Positions 1 through 12,082 of a stretch of 64,000 nucleotides of DNA are shown one piece after another. Below the pieces are notes generated by a model, which saw only the letters and a list, made by a program, of their open reading frames with translations, did no database searches and was not told the DNA's origin. Source of the stretch: Eutrigla gurnardus (Eukaryota > Chordata > Actinopteri > Perciformes > Triglidae); assembly GCA_963514095.1 (NCBI GenBank), contig OY741266.1, forward strand, positions 16,539,455-16,603,454. The letters are read 5' to 3'. Each line of letters starts with the position of its first letter. Position 1 is the first letter of the stretch. A program made the translations under genes and the position numbers.

Positions 1-3000
1 AAGCTGCCATCTTAGCCAAGTGGAGCAGATACCAGCCTTCTGTTGTCTTTGCATTAATTAATTGGAGTAAATGTCAGTAGCTGCTGGCGAGTGTGCGGGC
101 GATTAAAGGCGGCCATCATTAAACAGGTCATGATTTTGATAAGGGCAATTACCCCACAAGCTGCTGCAGAAAATCAATGAGCAAGGTAAGAGGCTCCCAG
201 AAATTCCTGAGACTGAGTTTGCCAGCGTGTGGAAGAGCGGAGGAGAGAATATCACAAGAAGACATCAGGTGGACCCTGAGGCGTCATCATCGCCCATCAA
301 ACTTTGAAAAGTAAGACGAAAAAGTGAATTAAAAGCTTGTTATGCAAAACAGGATATCAGGTTGATGGACGTTGATGAAAGTCAGTAAACTTTTTAAAGT
401 TGAACTTGGAATTGAGAAGCTGGTATGCATCTTTTATTTTTTTTATTAAATAAAAGTCCCGTTTTCATACAACTCCAATCAGGAGTGTGCTTTGATTTGT
501 TCCAATCATCCAGCACTTTCGGAGGCCATTATTTAAACACAATAAAACCCTGCAAAGCTGAATGCCAGAGCACTATCGATTCGGTCTAGCAGTCATTTTC
601 CAGAAGTGACTTGATGGGTCAATAAAAGGCTTTCCATCTCCTTTCCTTTTCAATATTCATCTCCATTTTCTCTGATTATGTGCCCGCTGGCAGGTTTGGC
701 TTCCATGTATATGAGCGACGCCGGGGGCAGATCCTATTTAATGAAATACTCTGCCGCTGACAAATGCCGTTCCTCACAGATCGGGCTCTATGAGGGTTTA
801 GAACTTTAAACTTTAAACGTTTTCCACCGTGGCTTGGAAAAAATAACTTGACTAGGCTGCGAGGCGCACACAGCACAGACGATGTGATGACGGGTTGCTG
901 CTGTCCATCAGGTGAAATCCTCTCATCTCATGTAGCTTTTTCCTCACAACCAGGTGATACAGCCATGTGATCTTCTCGATGTATGGCTGAAATAGTACTG
1001 TGACATTTAGAGTCTCCCACACAGAGGGTGGAATATCGACGTGCCACTTCTGACACACGAACCTGTCGGCTGTATACTGCGACACAGAGTAGTAAAAGAG
1101 ATGATGGAAAAGATTGTGTTTGCCAGTTACTCCGGGTCACAGGCCCCGGGGTCATAAACAGTTTGTTAACACAGAAGTGACCAACAAAATAAAGGAAAAA
1201 AGCCAAAAGGCTCTCATAGCAGTGGCATTGCAAAATGTTGTCTTTAGGGGATTTGGACCTTTTGAACTTTAGTGGGTTATTTTTCTTCAGCAGACATTTG
1301 TCACATTGTGGGAAAAAGACACAAAACCACAGAGATAGCTCTGCTTCATAACTTCAGCAATGAACTCTGCAGACACTCTGATATAGGTCATACAAATGTT
1401 AATTCAACAAAGTCCTATGTTTATATATGCAGGCCTATTGCAGGTTTTCTACTAACCAGATCGGTGTCTGATCTAGTGGAGACATATTTTCTGTCGTGTC
1501 CAAATGGTAAAAGCCTCCCACAGCAGTGTATGTTGAACTGAGAGAAGCAGTCATGCAAAGTCAACGAAGAAAACTCCTTTCCAAAATGTAGTAATAATAA
1601 TAACTTGTTTAAATGTTTGGACAGTTTGCTTTTATGCTGTTTTTACACTCTACCCACTCAAGGCCAATATGGTGCTATTGTGATTTAATTTTTGGTTGGT
1701 TTTAATAAAATGCACACATAGATTTTATTACAATTCCTTATATTTTTGTAAAAATAAAATCGCGTTTTTGTTTTTTTTAATTGCCCCAACTGACAATGAA
1801 CATATGGAGAAGCCCACACAAGTGGACTGGGTACAGCCAAATGCCAATTAAAAACACATGGTGGCAGATGTTGGAGAAAGTAATAAAAATGATGAACGAT
1901 ATTATGCTAATATTTCTTTACTTTAAAACTTTACTAGAAGTTATTATACTTTTATTTTTTTCTGACTTAGTTATTGTTCTGAAAAATGGCTCACACATTT
2001 AACAGAAATATTGATTTGGTCTGTAATCTTATAGGTATGGAGAATAAGATTATTTTGGCAAAGACAATCAGACACTATGTATGTTGCACATAGAACAGCA
2101 GCCAAACTCAACATTTTTCTTACACTCTTTATCAGCAAAAGAACAATTCAATATGAACATTGATTTAATTCACTCACATAGCCATATAAAGGACTGTACC
2201 ATCATCCTTCAGCTCGTACATGCTGCTCTGTTCAGTTGGTCGTACCATAAAAAGATAACAGACTTTTGACCAAAGGCTAATGAATGTATACCAACATGCC
2301 ATAAAAGCAAATCTGGGGTATCCAAACAAAACCTATTATCATGTCATAACCATCACCACACAAACGCCGTACTCAATTAATTTCCACTGTTGATGTTTTA
2401 AAAACCTGTGATAGAAAAGACAACTGATAAAAAAGGAGAACAGAGAGGTTTTATCACCCGAACTCTCACACTGAGCAGTTTGCAATGTTTGATCAGTTTC
2501 AAAGTGACCTTGTGTGTAACGATGGTGTTTTCAGTGAATGTAACAAAAGAGTTAATTATGAACCAGCCAAGGTTGTGGCTGTTTCCACACAAAATGTGTC
2601 TGTATGAGCGCTGAGGTTATAATAACACCTTTGAGGAGATTTTAGCAGCTTCCCATTAGATGATCATTGAGGCTGATGCTGCCAGTCCAGGGGATCAAAC
2701 TGGTGACGAAAACACGCTTGTCAACACAACATCAGTCCTAAAATCTTTAGTTTCAAGGGGCTGGCACAAAATCCTGACCTTTTCCGTTCACATTTGATAT
2801 TTCTGATACTCCTTTACAACCCCACCGGAAATTCCTCAATGTGATCTATGTTTCCTTTTTCATTTGTAGGAAAAATATACAACTCATGATGCGCCACTAA
2901 CCTTTATTTTTAATTACGTTAAAATGTTTTCTGAAGTATTCTACCATTCAGACCTGAACGAGTGAATCACTGATGCTCCCAGTATCTGCGGCGGCCCAGT

Positions 3001-4200
3001 AAACAACCGTGTGAGGGACTGGCCCAGTGGTGCCCCCCAGGGGGGAGGGCCGGCTGCTCTGCATCACCAGGTGTTCTTTGCCAATTCGCCAGCTAAAACA
3101 AAGACCGGAAAGTGCTACCATGGAATACTTACACAATCAGCATGGTAATTAATTGTGTTAATCTCCTCTTCCAGGCCTCGTCTAATTGTTGGGAAACAAA
3201 ATGTGTCACTGCAGGAAAATATTTCAACAACAAATACTGAATACAAGGGTGTTGTTAAGCTGTCTGCTTTGAGCTATAGAGAATATGTAGAGTAAAAAAG
3301 AATACAAAAAGAACACATAAAGCACAACCTTGCCCATTCTTTATACCTCTTTCTACAAACATTTGTTCATGAAATTCAGCAGCATTTTTATGGATAAACT
3401 ATGATTAGTGTTCAGGCAGTCCAGCGCAAAGAACGCCCTGTTATTTCTCTGGGGGGGGGCTCTGGGTTTCATTGTTAAAGCACCTAATCCCATTGAAAAA
3501 ACACAACAATCTGTGTAAAGCTTTTAGAAGGATCAGTGCATCACGGCAACTTTTCCATAAGTAAAACCTGGGTTTGACTCATGTGAATGATGGCTTTTTA
3601 CATAACAAGGTGTGTTATTAGTATCACCTCTGTGCACTTTGGGGAGATTGAGTAAGGGAGAGGGAGGGCTGCTAATGCAAGGAGCCAGCACTAACCAGAA
3701 CAAAATCCCCCAATGGGCAGGATGAACGAAACACTGTGCGACAAATGGCAAGCAGATATTGCAAAGGCCAAAGCAACATGATAAAACCATTTCTGCAAAT
3801 GAGATATTTACTCATCTTTGGGAGAAAACAGAAGTGAGCAGTAATGTCGTTTCACAGCACAGACCAGACAGTGTTTAAAGACCCCGGGGTTCGGATCGCC
3901 CCGAGTGTTTGTGGCAAAAAGCCTGTCTATCTCTAACAAACCACCATTAATACAAATAAACACTCACTTTTCTCAGTGTTTGGACTGCTAAACCACGGCA
4001 CAAGGTTTTTTATCATATTACAGACACATATCATTGTGTAGAGGGAAGTGTTGTCACAAACCTTCAATTTTAATATCACAGTCTGTGCAGGGAGTTTAGG
4101 CTGGATGGGTGAATCAACAAATCATCAGACTCTAACACAGGCTCTTTATTTCCCTCTCTTACCGACAGTCAACCGTGTTTATTTACTTATTTCTTTAATT
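1..4200. other. Intergenic, no gene recognised
   Basis: All open frames here are short and carry no recognisable domain. The stretches at about 60-260 and 480-800 are balanced in composition, non-repetitive and rich in short homeodomain-like ATTA motifs, which is how conserved non-coding elements often look. I cannot test conservation. The rest looks like ordinary AT-rich intergenic DNA. Confidence 0.5.
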
Positions 4201-4201
4201 T

Positions 4202-4286
4202 GGGGGTGGGGGTGGGGGGGGGGGGGGGGGGGGGGGTGTTCAAGGTCTCCCAACCCAAACTTTAGCATTTTTTTTTTTTTTTTTTT
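4202..4286 (+). repeat. Poly-G run followed by poly-T run
   Basis: An almost pure G tract (4202-4236, broken only by single T residues near its start) is followed by a T tract at 4268-4286. The G tract could form a G-quadruplex on the plus strand. The exact lengths are likely to be unreliable in any assembly. The apparent open frame through it, giving glycine and phenylalanine runs, is an artefact. Confidence 0.9.
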
Positions 4287-4435
4287 GGAAGTCACAGAGA
4301 AATGTCGTTCTGTTCATAGTGGTGTCAAAATAGAAAATGCACAAGGCCGGGCTAAAGTTGCCCAAGCAAAGGCCCATTTACTTTCTTTGGCTGAGCTGCC
4401 CCTCTGGAGGGAATGGAATTGTATTTTTGCTGTTG

Positions 4436-4803
4436 GTTGCAACCAGGGGCGTTGCTAGACATAAAGCTCTACTGGGGCACAGGCCCCCTATTACTAAAAT
4501 CACAAAAAACAGCGGTGCACCGGCAACGACATGCACACTGCCGTGCATGGACGTAATGTGCGCGCCGGACCCGGACCACAAGGTGCGCGCCTCAGCTTGT
4601 ATTTTGGGTTAAACTGCGTTGGTTTGAGATTGTGGATGAAAAAGAAAATCCATTCTTTTATCGTTATTATCAATGTAAATGAATCCACTGCCAAATATAG
4701 TAGCTCGTTAAAACTCGAACGGCAGATTTTACTGGGGCACGGCAGATCAATACTGGGGCACGTGCCCCAGTAAAAGGTGTCTAGCGACGCCCATGGTTGC
4801 AAC
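4436..4803. mobile_element. hAT-type MITE with intact 8-bp target-site duplication
   Basis: The element occupies 4444-4795. Its left end reads CAGGGGCGTTGCTAGACA and the reverse complement of its right end reads CATGGGCGTCGCTAGACA. The inverted repeats continue inward to a shared ACTGGGGCAC. It is flanked on both sides by the identical 8-mer GTTGCAAC (4436-4443 and 4796-4803). An 8-bp duplication with CA-G-GGG-type ends is typical of hAT transposons. At about 350 bp with no open frame it is non-autonomous. The intact duplication suggests fairly recent insertion. Confidence 0.85.
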
Positions 4804-5225
4804 AAATAGTGGAAGTGGTGGAAGAAATAATTCAAGTTAAAGTGAAAAGTAATTCCAAGTACATTGCTTAGAAGTTTTAGTTTAGTGTGACAGTCTTTTA
4901 GATATTTTTATACCTGTTTAGAGCAGCTGAAAGAGAAAAAAAAGGCTTGCTCACTATCCAGCAACATTTTCTACCTTTTGATAAAAAACAATATGCAAAT
5001 AAGATGTGTTCTCACAAAATGGTAGTTAACCTGCAAAGAAGCTTCCATTATCTGAACACAAAAACAAGAGTTGTGAAAGAAGTATTTAGATCTCTACTTG
5101 CAAAACTTGCAAGTAGAGCTGCAGTTCCATTAACATCTACAAAGCCATACAGCATATTTTACCTCATTGTTCATTGGTTTTCTGACCCAGAACTTTACTG
5201 ACCTGCTCGCACTTTAGAAACAGCG

Positions 5226-5330
5226 TGTCGTTGTTAGGGGTGGGCGCATCGATCCAAATATCGATTCTATCGATACCAATGTGAGTAGGATCGATACTAG
5301 TGTGATGAGATCGATATTTTTGTTGTAGTT
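5226..5330. repeat. ATCGAT-rich interspersed repeat fragment
   Basis: The segment begins AGGGGTGGGCGCATCGAT and then repeats ATCGAT or ATCGATA several times. It resembles ends of degenerate DNA transposons that are common in teleost genomes. No second terminus was found, so the family is not assigned. Confidence 0.4.
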
Positions 5331-5781
5331 TCTTTTCTATAAGTTTGCTATTTGCTATGTCAACAAGTTTATGATATGCAAATGTAGAGTTAGCCACTTG
5401 TTTCTGCTGACACCAAAAAGTACCTCACAGTTGTTCATAAGTACTCATGTAAATGTTAATAAGCACAATATGTTAATAAGCATTTTCCTTTCACGGTTAA
5501 AGGCAGCACAGAAAAGCAGGATATCTTTTCATTACTTTTCAGACAGCCAAGTGGAAAGTTAATTGTTGGAAGTCAAGGTCACATGACTGCTTGGAAGCGG
5601 ACACAGGTGTGCTAATTAGGCAGCTGACACAGGTGTGTTGAGTTTGTTCACTGTTTGCACTTTGATTGAGGAGCTTCCCTCTATCCTTGGTTCTCAGACT
5701 GAATTGGTGAGTACTTTGTGACATTTTGTTTAATATGTCACAAAGTATATGTCATGTATATGATCTTTCGTTTGTTGGTTA

Positions 5782-5890
5782 GGGTTAGGGTAAAAGGTAA
5801 GGTTAGGATTAGAGTTGGAGGAACCTGGGATCGAACCGGCAATCTTGCGGTCGCTGGCTAACCCCCTCTACCTACTGAGCTAAATTCCCC
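5782..5890 (-). mobile_element. tRNA-derived SINE-like fragment
   Basis: On the minus strand an A-box-like TAGCTCAGTAGG (plus 5871-5882) is followed by a B box GGTTCGATCCC (plus 5827-5837), which is the internal RNA polymerase III promoter layout of a tRNA. The sequence between them does not form a clean anticodon arm. Downstream on that strand lies a short run of CCCTAA-type repeats (GTTAGGGTTAGGG on plus). It is best read as a degenerate SINE head or tRNA pseudogene. Confidence 0.55.
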
Positions 5891-6962
<1,072 letters not shown>

Positions 6963-7719
6963 CCAAGCTTACCGTTACTGTCAGCGATGGGGCTCATCTC
7001 CTGTCCTTCATTCACCCAGTCAATTTCTTTTGTCTTATGCTAGACAGACTTTTCTCTGAGTATACACTGTAATCTCTCTCCAATCAAATATCGCTGCAGG
7101 CGAAAGATACCTCCACACTACTTACAAACTGCCTTGTCCACTCATATTTATTTGCTTTTTCTTCCTAGCTTTTTCTAGTCACGTCTACTCCAAACAACAA
7201 CAAAAATAGGTTTCCAGCTTTTTTCCTTATTTCCTGGAGTGTTGACTTCAACCCTCTCACTCACGCCTGTGTCCACATACGTGATTATTTTTCCAATGCA
7301 GATTTAGCTCAGTGAAAAGCACTGTTTTGTGAAATATGCTTGTTTGTATTGCACATCTCTCCAGCATCACATCAGAATGATAAGTTCATCATCTCCCTGC
7401 AAAATAACGGCGAATTGGAAGTACGGATGCAGCACCTTCGGGAAGGCCCTCAAATTACGCACACAGGTCCCTGTGATTGAATCCCACTCTGGTAATACTC
7501 CAATTCCTCTCTGCCACAACGTAGCCGTGACACTGCGCCTGCTGCCATAGGGCAGTGTTTGTGGGGTGTGCAGGGACTCCAGAAGTCACAGGCAGTTTGT
7601 CTCTTATCTCCAGGCAGCAGTCACATCCCTTCGCCTTGTGTCTGGCTTGTTGTTTTCATATTTCTTCAACAAGTTCCCACTTAGTCAAGCGGCCACTGGG
7701 GAAGAGAGGTCACCAGATG

Positions 7720-7975
7720 CAAGAGGGGGGAAGGGAGGAGGAGGAGGAGGAGACAGGATAAAGATAATATGAAATGACAAGGGGGGAAGGGGGAGGAAGT
7801 AAAAGGAAAGAGGATGGAAATGGTAAGACAGGAGAGGAGGAAGTTAAGGGAAATGAGAAAAGATGAAGAAAAGAAACGGCAAGGATTAGGAAGAGATGAG
7901 GAAAGGAGGGGAGAGAAAAGAGAAAAAAGGAAAGGAAAGGAAACGGCAAATAAGACAGGCAAGAAGGAATGGAAA
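7720..7975 (+). repeat. Polypurine (G/A) tract
   Basis: About 250 bases that are almost entirely G and A on the plus strand, beginning with GGA triplets and continuing as irregular GAAA and GGAAA runs. The serine- and leucine-rich frames on the opposite strand follow from this composition. Confidence 0.85.
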
Positions 7976-8269
7976 CAATAAAGGTCCTTAATGTGAGAAT
8001 GAGAGAAGGAGCATATTGCCACTCAGTGGGTTCTGACACGGCACCAAAATTGCTAAATGCAGCAAAAGTGCTGACAGAGCTAACAGTGTCCAGCTGAGGG
8101 GGAACCGGAGGCCGGCGCTTGGCATTGACGCCACCCCGACCACCATATGAGCGCTGTGCTGAGTGGCGGCAGCGAGCTAGCAGGCTCATATGCACAAGGG
8201 TGCACTAAAAGCTGGTCCAGCTGTGTAAACCGAGCAAGGAGATGTTCAGTGAGAATGACTTTCAGACAT

Positions 8270-8470
8270 TACTCAACACAAACTTTATTTATAAAGCACG
8301 TTTACTGTACAGGACAATAAATGAAATAGTAAACATAATACAATAAAATGAGAAAGAACATATAGAAAAATGGTGAAAGCCAGATTTAAAAAAAAGGTGG
8401 GTCTTCAATAAGGACTTAAAGACCTCTAGGGATCTGGACAGATCTAATGCAGGTTATTCCATTCCATTAC
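8270..8470 (-). mobile_element. 5'-truncated LINE 3' end (L2-like)
   Basis: Read on the minus strand, a frame ends in LDLSRSLEVFKSLLKTHLFF, the usual C-terminal tail of L2-type LINE proteins in fish (FKxxLKTHLF). It is followed by an AT-rich 3' end with GTGCTTTATAAATAAAGTTT (plus about 8285-8305). Only the last coding residues and the 3' UTR remain, as expected for a 5'-truncated insertion. Confidence 0.7.
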
Positions 8471-8527
8471 TTCACTATCTTTACATCGCTAATAGTTGTT
8501 TGCTCTGAATGTTGTATATTTCACCCT

Positions 8528-8768
8528 TTTAAAAAAAGAAAAAGGAAACGGTACGAGGAAACAAAAATGCTGGGTAGAGGAAAAGAGAGCAGGAAAAGAG
8601 GAGAAAGGAAACAGATGAAAGGAGGTGAAGAGACGAGTAAAGGAACTAAAATTAGAGAAGATGTGAGAATTGATGAGCAAGGGGAAAGAGAGAAAGGAGA
8701 GGAGGAAAGGAACAGTAGAAAGGAAAGGGGGGGATGGGAGGAGGAGGAGAGGAGGAGCGGGGGTGGGC
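8528..8768 (+). repeat. Second polypurine tract
   Basis: A second stretch of nearly pure plus-strand purines (AGGAAA, GAGAGGAGG), about 550 bp after the first and in the same strand orientation. The 127-residue Lys/Arg/Glu-rich frame through it is a compositional artefact. Confidence 0.8.
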
Positions 8769-8846
8769 AGTTCCAGAATAAGCTTTGCTGTTTATCATGT
8801 AATTCCCCCAGGATGGTTGAAATCCTGTGAGAACTGACTACTGTGG

Positions 8847-8893
8847 ACACACACACACACACACACGGAAACACACACACACGCACACACACA
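8847..8893. repeat. Imperfect (CA)n
   Basis: A short CA run interrupted by CGGAAA and CG. Confidence 0.9.
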
Positions 8894-8899
8894 GTCTGA

Positions 8900-11770
8900 A
8901 GGAGCCAGCTTCCATCGTAACTCAGCAGGGCGCTAAATGATGAGGACTATTACACAGTGACTTGCCACCTGCTCAGTCAAATCCATTTTGACGGAGGAGA
9001 TATTGATAGAAATATGCTCAGCGGCAGTTTTATCAAGGCGTTAAGTCATAAGAAATAGATTTTTCTAGCTGCCAGGACGTTAACGATGAAAAATGATGAC
9101 TAATAGCCAGAATGTAAACATCCGCTCGCTGGGCTTGATCGACTCCTCAAGAAGAGCCCTGGTGAGATTGTGACATATTTAATGAAATGGGGAACAAAGG
9201 TTCCGTGAACTTTTTTCCCATGCTTCCGTAATAAGAGGACACGCATTTTGCACGTCATATCGTGTCATTCTTAATGCCTAAATGGCCTTCTTGGATGTGT
9301 CTCTACTCCTCCTGCATGTTATGGGTGATTGATGTCTGTAATTCCATCAGTCAACTCCCCAATGGCACGAGCAATTCCCCCAAGAAACCAGCAGGAACCC
9401 GGGAAGCGTTTCAGGGACAGAGCGAGAGACCACGCCAGATGTCGTCCTCCCCCGAGCTCGACTCTCACTTTCTTTCTTTCTTTCTTTCCCCGTCTCCTCC
9501 CCAGCACTGACTAGCTTTTTCGCACACAATTGAAACACAAATGATTATGCTATCAGTATTCACAGCCAGGCCCTCTCCCTGCTGCTGTCTACCTCTCCAC
9601 TGCCCATGCATAGCCGTCTCTTTCTGTCTCCTGTTTCCACATTTCGCGCATCTTTTTCAGCCCACCTCCAACTCCCCCGCCGAAAGACTGGATAAATGAA
9701 AGCATGAAGGGATTACATAAATTAAAGCAGTTTGACGTTAAATATGTGCGCCTATGTGTCGATCATTAAAAAAATACATCCTGCATGGGAAGGGAAGAGG
9801 CCCGATGGAGGAGAGGTTAAAGGGGAAATACAGTGTGGAGACTTCGGAGCAGATCTGGAAAGAAGAATCTTTTTCTGTGTCTCACTAAGATCAAAATGTC
9901 TGACACTCCCACACACACACATAGAAATCCCACGCGTGTATGGAGGGATGAACAAATACTGTACACACAGAGACACCTTGCTGTATTGATTTACAGTGCC
10001 CTGTGAAATTGAGAGCAAATGATATGGTTCCCCACAGACTTGCTCTGAGAGCCATTTTAAGTCTGACCTTTTGTTAAGAAACGGATGGTTTGAATTCATT
10101 GGCAGAGTGTTTCTGCTTAACACAACCTGAATAGAGGAGAATCTCTCAGATGTGATTGTGTAAATGGTTTTGTGTGAACTAAGAAGACTGTTGTGTTATA
10201 GTCTTTTAAACCCAGCGTTACTTACAGTGGGTTTTTGGAACAATGCCTCACAATATGTTCTCATTAACAAATAATAGCCTATTATTTACACAGCCTAATG
10301 TAGTCTAATGTGCCGCAACACACCTGCGTTATCACTTTAAATAACGGAACAATGTGTGGAAGCAAAGTCCAGGCGTCGTCACCACTTCTCCCTTGATCCA
10401 ACAAAGGAATATTGGTCTCCCCCCTCAGATTTCTCTTGAGCAATTATGTTTCGGCTCAAATATTTACGCACTCTCTCTGGGGAGCATTTAACTCAATTTG
10501 TGGGGAAGCGCTCCCCAGGAGGAAAATTGTTTTTGTGTTTAATTTTTAGAAAACACAAAACAGGGCATGCTGATTTTTATGTTGAAGGAAGTGAATGAAG
10601 GCAGGCAGTCAAAGTGAGAAAGCCGAGATATGCTGGCACTGGGTGACGCATTACAATATGCAACTGTTTTGGTAATGACTTTCAATTGTGCACAACGTCC
10701 CTGGGTTTCCAAACCCATATTCTCCCAGCCATGCCACTGTTTAATGTACACATGATGATTCGCTGGGAGCGTTCCAGAGAGAATACCGGTGGTTTTCTTC
10801 CATTTGTGTGTGCCAGCTACATAACCCAATTCACCCATAAATATGGGCTATCATGTCCATTTTCCATGCCTGGGCCTCAGACTAATTTACCACTGGCATT
10901 GATATGAAAGATGAGCCTTTTGTCTCAGGGAAATAGGATTATTCTCATTGATGGGGAGAGGCGGAATCACATCAGCTTTGACAAAAAGGGGACTGCTACA
11001 TGAGAAGATGATGGTCAGAATGCAGTTTGGGGAGGGTGCAATACATACAGCAATTAGCAGGGCAGAGCTTGTCGAAGTTTCAACATTTCTTGTCATGCAG
11101 ATAGAGCGGAAGGCTTTAGCATATAGATGAGATGGTGTTTTTGCTCCCACCAGAGTGGCTTGTGTACTCACTTCACTCTCTGAATGTCTCTCTATTTCTC
11201 TTTCGCCCACTCTTTCTCAGACACACGACATACACCTGCTGCTTGTGAACCTTTGGCTCGAGTCTTAATTAGCTGTTTGTTTTCACAATATCAAATTATC
11301 CTGGGAGTTTGCCTGCTAGTCTCTCTCCCTTCGTCTGTCTTCCTTTTCCACTCTCTCCTTTGTCTCATTCTTACATTGGATCTATGTCATGATAACACCC
11401 ATATATCAGATCTATTCTGCACCATTTGGATTCAGGCTCACTGGCAGACCATTTACAATTTTCCACGATACCGACAATGACCTATAATGCATTTCTTTTC
11501 TGTGATATGCCAACTTCCAGTCACTTTTAGCTCCTTCAATAATTGTTGAATTATTCAGATTTAACACATGTGAGGTGACTACTATATAGTACTTGTAAAA
11601 TTAAATTAAATTACATGTTGAATTGTTTGCAAGGCTGCTGTTTGTTGAAAGATGCAAGTAAGAAAAAGAACAAAACACAGATTTTACTGATAATTTACTG
11701 ATATCTTAACACGGAGACTGCACCCGAAATCACATACTATGCACTACTCAACATGTGTACTATAGTTCAA
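8900..11770. other. Intergenic block with conserved-looking segments
   Basis: No gene is supported. About 8960-9230 and 10690-11110 are non-repetitive, moderately GC-rich and dense in ATTA, TGACA and GATAA-like motifs. They resemble deeply conserved non-coding elements, which would fit enhancers for adra2a or for a neighbour to the left. This is a judgement from texture only. Confidence 0.35.
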
Positions 11771-12082
11771 CATACTTCAAAGATAAGAGGAGATAAACCT
11801 GTATTAGTCCCACGATGGGGACATTTACAATATTACAGCTGCAAAGTGCAACAATAAGAAGCAAGATAGACCACATAGGCAAAAATCGAGGCAAATTGAG
11901 TGGTTTAGTTCACATTGCACGTATGAAATAGGATACATGAATTGTTGATATTGCACAGAGGTGTACCTTGATACTGTTATTGCACATGAATGAGTGAGTG
12001 AATAAGGCAATAATTGGCAGTTTTGAGTATGTGGGGTCTGACAGCAGTGAATTAGCGGTTGTGTGCATCTTTTTTCGGACAC
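11770..12082 (-). mobile_element. LINE 3' end fragment
   Basis: On the minus strand the segment carries repeated TGTGCAATA-type motifs and ends GTGGGACTAATACAGG followed by TTTATCTCC. The ending resembles the GTGGGACTAATAAAGG-TATCT 3' terminus of Rex/L2-like retrotransposons that are abundant in fish. It has no intact open frame. The family is given from memory of that terminus. Confidence 0.6.

Noticed and set aside
4048..4458. 136-residue frame with a glycine run and a phenylalanine run
   Set aside because: Runs through the poly-G and poly-T tracts and into the hAT MITE. No domain.
5782..5795. TTAGGG repeats as a telomere or internal telomeric site
   Set aside because: Only about two units. 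Such short runs are common in fish interspersed repeats.
7681..8892. Ser/Leu/Pro-rich and Lys/Glu-rich frames of 113-161 residues
   Set aside because: Compositional artefacts of the two polypurine tracts.
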